NCBI RefSeq assembly: GCF_001308195.1
Contig: NZ_JXDF01000018.1
Location: forward strand, 1-64,000
Source of the DNA: Apilactobacillus kunkeei
Lineage (GTDB): Bacteria; Bacillota; Bacilli; Lactobacillales; Lactobacillaceae
Reading direction: 5' to 3'
DNA length: 64,000 nt
The position numbers and the translations under genes were made by a program. The number at the start of each line of letters is the position of its first letter. The first letter of the stretch is position 1. Below, one piece after another: positions 25,753 through 34,129 of the stretch. The notes under the pieces are model-generated. The model did not search any database. It was not told the DNA's origin and worked only from the letters and a program-made list of their open reading frames with translations.

Positions 25753-26619
25753 TTAGTTGATTACTTTGTTGTTAGCATCCCTTTTCACTTTCATATCGCT
25801 GATACTAATGTAACCTAATTTCTTTACTAAACCTTTTTGTACTTCTTCTGAATTCATATATGCCAAGAACTTCTTAGTGTTATCACTAACCTTCTTAGCT
25901 GTGTACATGTGTTCATATGACCAGATCTTCCAAGCGTTGGTTTCAACGTTTTTATCAATTGGTTTTACGTTATCAATTGATAGTGATTGGATGGTCTTGT
26001 CGACAAACGAGAATGATAGGTAACTGATTGCTCCAGGAGTGGTAGCAATGATTCTTCTAACTGTTCCGTTTGAGTCTTGTTCCTGTGCCTTTACGGTGCT
26101 GTGGCCGTCCATCACATTTGCTTCAAATGTATTTCTGGTACCACTACCCTTAACACGGTTAATAACTTCGATTGGTAGGTTCTTACCACCAACTTGTTTC
26201 CAGTTGGTAATTTTTCCTTCGAAAATCTTTTGTAAATTTTTCATGCTGATGTTTTTAACTCCAACACCCTTGTTAACAACGGGTGTGATTCCGACTACCG
26301 CCACTTGATGATCGACGATGTCTTTGGCTTTAATTCCCTTTTGGTTTTCAGCAAACACGTCTGAGTTCCCAATTGTAACGGCTTTTGCTTGTAATTGACT
26401 CAAACCGGTACCAGAACCCCCACCTTGAACTGTAATTGAAAGTCCTTTGTGGTCCTTTTGGTAATCGTTTGCTGCTTCTTCTACTAACGGTTGTAAAGCA
26501 GTTGATCCAACCGCTGTAATTTTATCGTTTGACGCAGAGCTTACTCCACACGCAGTTAGTACTGTTCCAGCGAATAAGACTGCCGATGTCATCATCGCTA
26601 ATTTTTTAATTTTTATCAT
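25753..26619 (-). CDS. pstS: Phosphate-binding lipoprotein PstS, second copy
   Basis: 288 residues with a lipoprotein signal: a hydrophobic stretch and lipobox VLTAC, Cys24. Phosphate-binding motifs: AVGSTALQPLVEEAA, QGGGSGTGLSQ, IGNSDVFAE, RVKGSGTRNTFE. It captures phosphate outside the membrane for PstCA. It is strongly similar in motif order and length to the pstS copy upstream, so they are tandem duplicates. It has its own Pho-type promoter and leads the pstC-A-B-B-phoU-regulator operon. Confidence 0.95.
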   Translation of the reverse strand: MIKIKKLAMMTSAVLFAGTVLTACGVSSASNDKITAVGSTALQPLVEEAANDYQKDHKGLSITVQGGGSGTGLSQLQAKAVTIGNSDVFAENQKGIKAKDIVDHQVAVVGITPVVNKGVGVKNISMKNLQKIFEGKITNWKQVGGKNLPIEVINRVKGSGTRNTFEANVMDGHSTVKAQEQDSNGTVRRIIATTPGAISYLSFSFVDKTIQSLSIDNVKPIDKNVETNAWKIWSYEHMYTAKKVSDNTKKFLAYMNSEEVQKGLVKKLGYISISDMKVKRDANNKVIN

Positions 26620-26652
26620 AATACAATCATCCTTTTTTAATTTACAAATATA

Positions 26653-26706
26653 AGTATACCGATTTAATGTAAATCTAATTTAGATTTTTTGTAAATTTTA
26701 TGTAAA
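26653..26706 (-). promoter_or_regulatory. Pho-type promoter of pstS2-pstCABB-phoU
   Basis: On the minus strand three TTTACA boxes (26701-26706, 26690-26695, 26668-26673) lie at offsets 0, 11 and 33, followed 15 bases later by -10 TATACT (26653-26658). An 11-base period places the boxes on one helix face, as with PhoP-type regulators. No normal -35 exists, which suggests activator-dependence. The same geometry recurs before pstS1. Confidence 0.72.
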
Positions 26707-26721
26707 TTTTAGAAATTGGTA

Positions 26722-26757
26722 CAAAAAAAGAGACCAGTTTTATTAAACTGATCCCTT
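26722..26757 (-). terminator. Terminator between the two pstS genes
   Basis: On the minus strand GATCAGTTT pairs with AAACTGGTC (one G-T pair) and is followed by a run of T. It would end the transcript of the first pstS just before the second Pho promoter. Confidence 0.78.
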
Positions 26758-26766
26758 GTAATTAGT

Positions 26767-27639
26767 TTATTTTACGATTTTGTTGTTACTGTCTTTGGTT
26801 ACTTTCATGTCTGAAATGCTGATGTAACCTAGCTTGTTAACTAAAGTCTTTTGAACTTTACCAGATTCAACGTACTTGATGAACTTAGAAGCGTTCTTGT
26901 CAGCCTTCTTTGGTGTGTACATGTGTTCATATGACCAAATCTTCCAAGCGTTGGTTTCAACATTCTTGTCTGTTGGGGCAACATTGTCAATTGATAGTGG
27001 TTGAAGACTACTGTCAATGAATGAGAATGCTAGGTAACTAATTGCTCCAGGGGTAGTCGAAACAATCTTCTTTACTGCACCGTTAGAATCTTGTTCTTGG
27101 GTTTGGATAGCTGAAGCACCCTTCAAAACGTTACTTTCGAAAGTAGCTCTAGTTCCACTTCCCTTTACACGGTTGATAACATCAATCTTTTGGTTCTTAC
27201 CACCAAGTTCTTTCCAGTTGGTAATCTTACCAGTGAAAATCTTCTTTAGGTTTTCTAGTGAAATGTTCTTAACACCAACACCCTTGTTAACAACTGGTGC
27301 CATCCCAACTACGGCAACCTTGTTATCTGTTAACTTGCTAGCGTCAATTCCACTTTGGTTTTCGGCAAACACATCTGAGTTACCGATTGAAACACTCTTG
27401 GATTGAACTTGGCTTAATCCTGTTCCAGATCCGCCACCTTGAACAGAAATGTTAACACCTGAATTATCCTTTTGGTAATCCTTTGCAGCTTGTTCGACTA
27501 ATGGTTGTAAAGCAGTTGAACCGACAACTGATACATCCCCGCTAGCTTGTGAACCGCTTGTGCTACCACAGGCAGCTAATAATGAACCTGAAACTAAAAC
27601 AACTGAAGCAATTGATAGAACCTTATTCATTTTAATCAT
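26767..27639 (-). CDS. pstS: Phosphate-binding lipoprotein PstS, first copy
   Basis: 290 residues; lipobox LLAAC with Cys24 after an N-terminal hydrophobic segment. Motifs VVGSTALQPLVEQAA, QGGGSGTGLSQ, IGNSDVFAE and RVKGSGTRATFE form the phosphate site. Ribosome site TTAGGAG. It is a monocistronic unit: Pho-type promoter before it, terminator after it. The separate unit may supply extra binding protein over the transporter. Confidence 0.95.
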   Translation of the reverse strand: MIKMNKVLSIASVVLVSGSLLAACGSTSGSQASGDVSVVGSTALQPLVEQAAKDYQKDNSGVNISVQGGGSGTGLSQVQSKSVSIGNSDVFAENQSGIDASKLTDNKVAVVGMAPVVNKGVGVKNISLENLKKIFTGKITNWKELGGKNQKIDVINRVKGSGTRATFESNVLKGASAIQTQEQDSNGAVKKIVSTTPGAISYLAFSFIDSSLQPLSIDNVAPTDKNVETNAWKIWSYEHMYTPKKADKNASKFIKYVESGKVQKTLVNKLGYISISDMKVTKDSNNKIVK

Positions 27640-27677
27640 ATCAATATCTCCTAACCAATATTTTATGTTACAAGCTT

Positions 27678-27731
27678 AGTATATCGATGGTTTGTAAATT
27701 TAAAGTTATTTTAATGTAAAAGTTATGTAAA
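27678..27731 (-). promoter_or_regulatory. Pho-type promoter of pstS1
   Basis: Minus-strand TTTACA boxes at 27726-27731, 27715-27720 and 27693-27698 (offsets 0, 11, 33), then -10 TATACT (27678-27683) 15 bases after the start of the last box. Spacing is identical, base for base, to the promoter of pstS2, though the sequences between boxes differ. Confidence 0.74.
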
Positions 27732-27735
27732 TATA

Positions 27736-27773
27736 AAAAAAGTACTCACTTTTAAAAATGTGAGTACTTTTTT
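27736..27773 (-). terminator. Terminator after tRNA-Arg
   Basis: AAGTACTCAC pairs with GTGAGTACTT, with runs of T on both strands. It lies between the tRNA and the pstS1 Pho promoter. Confidence 0.85.
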
Positions 27774-27774
27774 A

Positions 27775-27848
27775 TGACCCCACTCGGAATCGAACCGAGA
27801 TCAGCCGCTTAGGAGGCGGTCGCCCTATCCAGTTGTGCTATGGAGTCA
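27775..27848 (-). tRNA. tRNA-Arg (anticodon CCU)
   Basis: The 74-base minus-strand sequence folds as a tRNA: acceptor arms TGACTCC and GGGGTCA, T-arm with GGTTCGATTCC, and an anticodon loop CTCCTAA, so the anticodon is CCT and it reads AGG codons. The 3' CCA is not encoded. It is followed by a terminator and lies next to the DEAD-box helicase gene on the same strand. Confidence 0.93.
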
Positions 27849-27898
27849 TTAAACGACAATTAATATTGTCGCATTTTAGTAAATTATTGTAAAGTTCT

Positions 27899-29218
27899 TT
27901 AACCCTGCTTGTTGTTGTTTTTACGCCATTTGTTACGCATTCCCTTGTTCTTGGTATGCTTGTTTTTCTTAACGCGTTTTTTAGGTGCTGGGTTAGAAAC
28001 CACTTGTTTTTTAACCTTCTTAACACGAGGCTTGCTTGACTCATCCTTAGAAGATTTATCGTTATTAGCTGTTTTTTCTACCACTTCAACGACTTTTTCG
28101 GCAGTCTTCGGAACAGACTTTACAATCTTATTCTTATAGAAGTAACTTGGTTGGAAGTCAAAATCATAATCAGATAATAAGTTCTTCAAATCTCTTAGGT
28201 CATGGTCATCACCAAAGTTAATCACCATTCCGTCTTCACCCATACGACCAGTTCTACCAACACGATGAACATAGTCGATGGCTTCATCAGGTAAATCGTA
28301 ATTAACAATTGCCGGTAACTTTGCAATATCCAAACCACGAGCGGCAACATCAGTGGTTAATAATAACTTGATACGTCCCAATCTGAAATCGTCCATCGCC
28401 TTTTGACGCTTGGTTTGATTTTGATCAGATGTTAGTTTGGCCACACCTTGATAGTGATTATGAACAAAGAAACTATAAGTCTTATTCAAATCAACTGTTT
28501 GGTTGAAGAATACTAATGCTTTGAACCCAGCAACGTGTTGCAAACGTGCCAACATCTTGTTTCTATTCTTACGTAAGACATTCATCATGCCGTGTTCGAC
28601 GTGACCTTGGGTCTTGTCTTCAGCACGGACGTCAACCTTTTTGATGTCACGGTTACCAAACCAACCTGATAATTGATCTAGAATTGGTGTCGCTGTAGCT
28701 GAGAAGAATTCCAATTGAACATCTGACATCATGGAAGAAACAATGTCTCTAACCGTGGTCAAAGTTTCACCTTGTAATAGGTCGTCAGCTTCATCAATTA
28801 TAATAGTAGAAAAAAGATGTGTTTTTAACTTTTTGTCATCAATTAAGTTCTTGATTCTACCTGCAGTACCAACGATTACTTCAGGATGCTTCTTCAAGCG
28901 TTCCATTTGACGTTTGATGTTGGCACCACCAGTTAAAGCCAACACTTTCATTCCACGCAAATTAGCCCAGTTTCTAGCTACCTTTGCGGTTTGAATTGCT
29001 AGCTCTTGAGATGGTTCGATGATTAGTAATTGTGAACCACCTTCAGGTTCTAGAATTTCGATACTTGGAGTTAAAAATGCAACTGTTTTTCCAGATCCGG
29101 TTGGTGATAGTCCTAAGACACTATCATGGTTCTTGATAATTGGATAGACACGCTCTTGAATCAGCGTCTGTTTATCATATCCAAGCTTGTTAAAATACTT
29201 TTGAAATTGTTCTAACAT
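27899..29218 (-). CDS. DEAD-box RNA helicase
   Basis: 439 residues. Motif I SPTGSGKT (38-45), a variant Ia (PSQELA), DEAD at 142-145, SAT (FFSATATP), and motif VI HRVGRTGRMG. After about residue 360 the tail is rich in Lys, Arg and Ser (VKKVKKQVV..., KKRVKKNKHTKNKG) and likely binds RNA. The enzyme would unwind RNA in cold adaptation, ribosome assembly or decay; the subgroup (CshB/YfmL-like) is not certain. Confidence 0.92.
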   Translation of the reverse strand: MLEQFQKYFNKLGYDKQTLIQERVYPIIKNHDSVLGLSPTGSGKTVAFLTPSIEILEPEGGSQLLIIEPSQELAIQTAKVARNWANLRGMKVLALTGGANIKRQMERLKKHPEVIVGTAGRIKNLIDDKKLKTHLFSTIIIDEADDLLQGETLTTVRDIVSSMMSDVQLEFFSATATPILDQLSGWFGNRDIKKVDVRAEDKTQGHVEHGMMNVLRKNRNKMLARLQHVAGFKALVFFNQTVDLNKTYSFFVHNHYQGVAKLTSDQNQTKRQKAMDDFRLGRIKLLLTTDVAARGLDIAKLPAIVNYDLPDEAIDYVHRVGRTGRMGEDGMVINFGDDHDLRDLKNLLSDYDFDFQPSYFYKNKIVKSVPKTAEKVVEVVEKTANNDKSSKDESSKPRVKKVKKQVVSNPAPKKRVKKNKHTKNKGMRNKWRKNNNKQG

Positions 29219-29293
29219 TCTGGGTTCCCCTACTTAAATTCGAATTAATATATGTTCTATTTTAGCAAATATCTTCATTAATATCGATGTTTA

Positions 29294-30043
29294 TTAACGG
29301 TCTTGATTCTTCAATAGGTACTGTTGCCAACCTTTCTTGTTACCATTAAAGGCAATTTGATTAACATAGACGTTTGAACCATCAATATTAATTTTCCTAT
29401 TATTCTTCACTTCGATAAAATTGGCCCGTTTATTATTAACGTTTCCGCTAAAGAACTGCACATCATGTTCTACTTTCTCGTCTAATCGATTGAAGACACT
29501 CGTGCTACTTCTTACAACTACGTTGGTGTCATAGTATTTATGAACCATGTAAATGAAATCAGAAAGTCGATGAACTTGATCATCAGATAAAGGTGAAATC
29601 ACCTCTACTAATGGCGGTAATGTTCCGTAATCATCGCCAACTTCTCGTGTAAAGTTCTTCAATTGATCCTTAATCGCCGTTTGTGTACTAAAAACGTGGT
29701 AAGAACCAACTTGCAAACCCGATCCCTGGCTGCGTTGAAAATTATCACTAAAGTCATCATCTGTATATGTGGCACCTTGACTGGCACGAATATAGACAAA
29801 TTTTTGGCCGGTATTGGCTAAAGTCACAAAATCAATGTACCCATTAGATTGGCTAATCATGATTCCCTTAACTTGATACTTATTAATCATATTATTCTCA
29901 TAGTTTTGATATGAAACATAGCTAAAGATGGAACCAAATAACACAATTAAAATTGCGATTAACCATGCATATTTTTTGAAAAACTGGCCGTATTTTTTTG
30001 TAGGCTTTGGTTTTTGATGATACAAAGACATTCTGGTATCCAT
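29294..30043 (-). CDS. GH25-like membrane-anchored protein lacking catalytic residues
   Basis: 249 residues. A cytosolic basic start is followed by one membrane segment (about 27-46), then an extracellular domain with the GH25 lysozyme pattern: GIMISQSNGYIDF (60-72), KFVYIRASQGA (81-91), the GSYHVFST stretch and GTLPPLVEVIS (140-150). In active GH25 enzymes the first motif is G-I-D-x-S and the last D-x-E; here they are M62 and E147-V-I149. Both key acids are lost, so it is likely a pseudoenzyme that binds peptidoglycan. The GH25 barrel is otherwise complete. Start follows AGAGGTGA. Confidence 0.75.
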   Translation of the reverse strand: MDTRMSLYHQKPKPTKKYGQFFKKYAWLIAILIVLFGSIFSYVSYQNYENNMINKYQVKGIMISQSNGYIDFVTLANTGQKFVYIRASQGATYTDDDFSDNFQRSQGSGLQVGSYHVFSTQTAIKDQLKNFTREVGDDYGTLPPLVEVISPLSDDQVHRLSDFIYMVHKYYDTNVVVRSSTSVFNRLDEKVEHDVQFFSGNVNNKRANFIEVKNNRKINIDGSNVYVNQIAFNGNKKGWQQYLLKNQDR

Positions 30044-30146
30044 TCACTCACCTCTTTTGTACAATATCCTTATTATAATCATAATGACTGCAAATTACTA
30101 TAAAACACGTTAAAACACTTGAATCGACCATTTGTTTTCAATATAA

Positions 30147-30160
30147 TGAAAGCGGTAACT
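30147..30160 (+). promoter_or_regulatory. cre-like site upstream of gluconokinase
   Basis: TGAAAGCGGTAACT matches the cre consensus at 13 of 14 positions. It lies 103 bases before the gntK start and just before a likely -10 (TATAAT, near 30199-30204). Confidence 0.5.
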
Positions 30161-30262
30161 AAATAAATTAGTGATGACTTTTTATGTGGATTTTATTATA
30201 ATAGTTAACATTATTAAAAAATAAATTAAGTCTCTCTTTTTAGATCGAAAGGAAGTTATGTT

Positions 30263-31813
30263 ATGAACTACATCATTGGTGTTGATATTGGAACAACCAG
30301 TGTAAAAACTGTTTTGTACGATACCGATGGAGAAGTTAAGGGATACTCAAACGATGGTTATCCTTTATACCAAGATACTCCAGATATGGCCGAAGAAGAT
30401 CCAGAAGAAATCTTCTCTGCCATGCTTGCAGGTCTAACTGAAGTTTTACGTAAGGCTGACCTAAAGAATGGTACATTGAAGGGTATCTCATTCTCATGTG
30501 CTATGCACAGTTTGATTTTACTTGATGAAAACCACAAACCATTAACTCGTGCTATTACATGGGCTGATAACCGTGCCGTTAACTACGCTGACCAACTAAA
30601 GGAAAGCGGTAAGGCTAAGGAATTATACGAAAAGACTGGTACTCCAGTTCACCCTATGACTCCTCTAACCAAGTTAATGTGGTTGAAGAATGAAAGAAAA
30701 GATGTATACGACAAGGCTGCCTACTTCGTAGGTATCAAGGAATACATCCTATACAAACTATTTGGTGAATTAAAAGAAGATTACTCAATTGCCAATGCTA
30801 CTGGTATGTTCAACATCTTCAAGATGGATTGGGACGAAGAAGCACTTGAATTAACTGGTGTATCACGTGACCAACTTCCTGAATTAGTTGACACTACATA
30901 CCAATTCAAGGGACTAAACAAAGCTTACGCTAACGTAATTGGTATCGATGAAGATACTCCATTCGTTATCGGTTCTTCAGATGGTCCATTAGCTAACCTT
31001 GGTGTTAATGCTATTAAGCCAGGTGTTCTAGCTGTTACAATTGGTACTTCTGGTGCCGTTCGTGTCGTTACTGACAAACCTGTTATTGATCCTAAGGGTC
31101 GTGTTTTCTGTTACTACTTATCAAAAGACAAATGGGTTGTCGGGGGACCTGTTAACAACGGTGGTATCGTCTTCCGTTGGGTAAGAGATCAACTATGTGC
31201 ACCTGAAAAGGTTACTGCCGAACAAATGCACATGGATTCATACGACCTATTAACTGAAATTGCTTCACAAATTCCAGCCGGTTCTGATGGATTACTATTC
31301 CACCCATTCTTAGGTGGTGAACGTGCTCCTATCTGGGACGCTAACGCTCGTGGTTCATTCTTTGGTTTAACTCGTATCCACACTCGTGCTCATATGATTA
31401 GATCAGCTTTAGAAGGAATCGTATTTAACCTATACACTGTTAGTCTTGCCCTAGAAGAAGTTATTGGTAAGCCAACAAGTATCCAAGCTACTGGTGGTTT
31501 TGCTCGTTCAGAACTATGGCGTCAAATGTTAGCTGACATCTTCGAACAAGATGTTACTATTCCAGAAAGTTTTGAAGGTACTGCTTTAGGTGCTGCTACA
31601 TTAGGTATGTACTCATTAGGTATCATTGATGACCTAGAAAAGGTTAAGGACTTCGTTGGAGTAACTAACGCCCACAAGCCAAATCCTGACAACTACAAAG
31701 TTTACCGTGAATTAGCTCCTATCTACATTCGTTTGAGTCGTCAACTTCAAACTGAATACAAGAACATTGCTGAATTCCAACGTAAACACGATGTTGAAAG
31801 CGAAGACAAATAA
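30263..31813 (+). CDS. gntK: Gluconokinase (FGGY family)
   Basis: 516 residues. It phosphorylates gluconate to 6-phosphogluconate, feeding the phosphoketolase/pentose phosphate route. The N-terminal actin-like ATPase loop GVDIGTTSVKTVLYD, SCAMHSLILLDE, TWADNRA, the ATP site GTSGAVRVV and GGFARSELWRQMLADI are FGGY features; the match to gluconokinase is by overall pattern. The ATG follows GAAAGGAAG. The permease gntP is 10 kb away on the other strand rather than adjacent. Confidence 0.88.
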   Translation: MNYIIGVDIGTTSVKTVLYDTDGEVKGYSNDGYPLYQDTPDMAEEDPEEIFSAMLAGLTEVLRKADLKNGTLKGISFSCAMHSLILLDENHKPLTRAITWADNRAVNYADQLKESGKAKELYEKTGTPVHPMTPLTKLMWLKNERKDVYDKAAYFVGIKEYILYKLFGELKEDYSIANATGMFNIFKMDWDEEALELTGVSRDQLPELVDTTYQFKGLNKAYANVIGIDEDTPFVIGSSDGPLANLGVNAIKPGVLAVTIGTSGAVRVVTDKPVIDPKGRVFCYYLSKDKWVVGGPVNNGGIVFRWVRDQLCAPEKVTAEQMHMDSYDLLTEIASQIPAGSDGLLFHPFLGGERAPIWDANARGSFFGLTRIHTRAHMIRSALEGIVFNLYTVSLALEEVIGKPTSIQATGGFARSELWRQMLADIFEQDVTIPESFEGTALGAATLGMYSLGIIDDLEKVKDFVGVTNAHKPNPDNYKVYRELAPIYIRLSRQLQTEYKNIAEFQRKHDVESEDK

Positions 31814-31831
31814 TAACTAATATTATTTACG

Positions 31832-31869
31832 AAAAAGGTTGGGTGTCTATTTAGACCCCTTCCTTTTTT
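31832..31869 (+). terminator. Terminator after gntK
   Basis: AAAAAGG-GGG-TCT pairs with AGA-CCC-CCTTTTT with interior mismatches, 20 bases after the gntK stop and before the permease gene. Confidence 0.78.
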
Positions 31870-31900
31870 ATATTAAAAATTATCTAGGAGGATATTCGTC

Positions 31901-33229
31901 ATGCATGAAAACGAATTAAAACGTGGAATCGGCATGATGGCTGCTCTTTCAACAGTTATGGGAACTGTTATCGGTGCCGGTGTGTTCTTTAAGACCGCCA
32001 GTGTTGTTAACAGTACTCATTCATTTACCCTAACCGTTTTAGCATGGATTGTTGGTGGATTACTAACTATCTGTGCCGGTTTGACTGTATCTGAATTAGC
32101 AGCTGCCATTCCTAAGACTGGTGGAGCCATCAAGTATCTTGATTATACTTATGGTCCGCTTACTGGTTTTTCAATGGGTTGGGCCCAAATTTTGGTCTAC
32201 TACCCTGCCAACATTGCCGCTGAAGCAATTATTTTCTCAACACAATTAATTAACCTATTCCATTTAAACCCAAACATCCTAAACCCAATGGCAATCATTG
32301 TGGCATTGAGTGTGTTATTCATTAACTTATTGGGATCAAAGATTAGTGGAAACGTTCAAACAGTTGCCCTTATTTGTAAGCTAATTCCAATTATTCTAAT
32401 TGCTATTTTTGGTCTATTTATTCCTGGTGCTGTTCACGTTTCATTCTTACCAATTAGTCCAAGTGATCACGCTAATGTCTGGACTGCTTTTGGTTCAGGT
32501 TTACTAGCAACTATGTTTGCTTACGATGGTTGGATTGGTGTTTGTGACGTTGCCGGTGAAATTAAGAACCCTAAGAAGAACTTACCAAAGGCTATCATTA
32601 TCGGTCTAAGTTTGATTATGGTTATCTACACATTGGTAAACGTTGCCTTCCTAAAGACACTTCCAATTGACCACATCGCTGGTAACCAAAACACCGCTTC
32701 AGAAACTGCTATCAAGCTATTCGGTGAATTCGGTGGTAAGTTAGTTACTATCGGTATTCTAGTTTCTGTTTACGGTTCATTAAACGGTTACACCCTATCA
32801 GGTATGAGAATTCCTTATGCCATGGGTCAAAGCAAGTCACTTCCATTTAGTGATTGGTTCGCTAAACTTTCAAAGAAGACTCGCGTCCCTTACACTTCTG
32901 GAATCTTCCAATTTGTAATCGCAATTCTAATGATTTTTGCTGGTAGTTTTGACCTATTAACTGACATGTTAGTGTTCGTTATGTGGATCTTTAACTGTCT
33001 ACTATTCGTTGCCGTATTCAAGCTTCGTCGTAAGGAACCAGAAATGATTCGTCCATACAAGGTGCCATGGTACCCAATCGTACCAATCATCGCCTTAGTT
33101 GGTGGTATCTTCATCCTTGCCGAAACATTGATTACTCAAACTGGTTTGGCATTAATCGGATTACTATTAACATTAATCGGTATCCCGGTTTACTACCTAC
33201 AACAAAGACATTTGAAAAACAGTAAATAA
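31901..33229 (+). CDS. APC-family amino-acid permease (SteT-like)
   Basis: 442 residues, about 12 membrane segments. N-terminal MMAALSTVMGTVIGAGVFFKTA is the APC signature with the glycine-rich unwound helix. FAYDGWIGVCDVAGEIKNPKKNLPKA is the conserved segment after TM6. Similar proteins exchange serine, threonine or aromatic amino acids; the substrate cannot be read here. Ribosome site AGGAGG lies 9 bases before the ATG. It has its own terminator. Confidence 0.87.
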   Translation: MHENELKRGIGMMAALSTVMGTVIGAGVFFKTASVVNSTHSFTLTVLAWIVGGLLTICAGLTVSELAAAIPKTGGAIKYLDYTYGPLTGFSMGWAQILVYYPANIAAEAIIFSTQLINLFHLNPNILNPMAIIVALSVLFINLLGSKISGNVQTVALICKLIPIILIAIFGLFIPGAVHVSFLPISPSDHANVWTAFGSGLLATMFAYDGWIGVCDVAGEIKNPKKNLPKAIIIGLSLIMVIYTLVNVAFLKTLPIDHIAGNQNTASETAIKLFGEFGGKLVTIGILVSVYGSLNGYTLSGMRIPYAMGQSKSLPFSDWFAKLSKKTRVPYTSGIFQFVIAILMIFAGSFDLLTDMLVFVMWIFNCLLFVAVFKLRRKEPEMIRPYKVPWYPIVPIIALVGGIFILAETLITQTGLALIGLLLTLIGIPVYYLQQRHLKNSK

Positions 33230-33230
33230 T

Positions 33231-33265
33231 AAAAAAGCATTCGATTAAGTTCGAATGCTTTTTTT
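33231..33265 (+). terminator. Terminator after the APC permease
   Basis: AAAGCATTCGA pairs with TTCGAATGCTTT, followed by a T-run. Confidence 0.88.
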
Positions 33266-33348
33266 CGTATTAAATTATTGTTTAAATCAATTTTAATGGA
33301 CGTTGCGTCTATTTATATTAATGATAAATAAAGTTCCTAATATAGCGA

Positions 33349-34020
33349 TTATTTGCCATGTGTGATGTAATCTAAGATTGCATACATCACTTGTTTGTTT
33401 TCTTTTGGAACTGGTTTAGCTAAGATATCTTCATTGGTTTGATTCAAAGCTGATCCTTCAACGTACTTGTTGTCGTTGGTAACAATCTCTCTGACTTCGT
33501 CGGTACCTAATTCAAAGTGGAATTGTAAACCAACAATTCTATCACCAATGATGAATCCTTGGTTTTCCACCAAATCACTGGAGAATAATAATTCACCGTT
33601 CTTTGGAATTTCAAACATTTCACCGTGCCAGTGCATTGCAGTAAGCTTGTTGTAAATTCCAGGAATGCGTTCTGATCTTAAGTATACTGGTGCCCATCCC
33701 ACTTCCTTGGCTGTTGAAGTGGTAATCTTGGCACCGAATGTTTTAGCAATTTGTTGCGCACCAAAACAGGCACCATAGATTGGAACGTCTTTTTCAGCAA
33801 GTTCTCTAATAATATCGCGTTCGAATTCAATCCAATCAATATCATCGTTAACACTCATTGGACCACCCATGATAACTAACATATCTGTTTCATCTACCTT
33901 TGGTAGGATACCAAATTGGTATGGATGGTAAATATAAACATCATGTCCCCTGTCATGTGCCCAATCCAAAATCGAACCTGGTCGTTCGTTTGGAGTATGT
34001 TGAATAATATTAATACGCAT
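33349..34020 (-). CDS. Class-I glutamine amidotransferase-like protein
   Basis: 223 residues. The nucleophile Cys lies in YGACFGAQQIA and the His/Glu of the triad in GLQFHFELG. MGGPMSVND is the oxyanion region. No synthetase domain is fused, so it resembles the stand-alone GMP-synthase-like amidotransferases (YfeJ group, some acting on gamma-glutamyl compounds). Natural substrate unknown. It has no close neighbour operon and no terminator of its own is seen between it and the permease gene. Confidence 0.87.
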   Translation of the reverse strand: MRINIIQHTPNERPGSILDWAHDRGHDVYIYHPYQFGILPKVDETDMLVIMGGPMSVNDDIDWIEFERDIIRELAEKDVPIYGACFGAQQIAKTFGAKITTSTAKEVGWAPVYLRSERIPGIYNKLTAMHWHGEMFEIPKNGELLFSSDLVENQGFIIGDRIVGLQFHFELGTDEVREIVTNDNKYVEGSALNQTNEDILAKPVPKENKQVMYAILDYITHGK

Positions 34021-34097
34021 AATTTTTCGCCTACTTTTATATTTAATTTTTTATGTTTTTAATAAAAAGTAATATATACCTAAAATGTGGGAAGTGC

Positions 34098-34127
34098 AAA
34101 AAAAGACACCTGGAGAAGTGTCTTTTT
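34098..34127 (-). terminator. Terminator after the Mrr gene
   Basis: AAAAAGACAC pairs with GTGTCTTTTT around a 7-base loop, overlapping the end of the restriction gene on the minus strand. Confidence 0.82.
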
Positions 34128-34129
34128 AA

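Noticed and set aside
30044-30262. Possible small gene between the GH25-like gene and gntK
   Set aside because: No frame with a ribosome site and protein-like composition; the stretch holds a cre-like site and a likely -10 for gntK.
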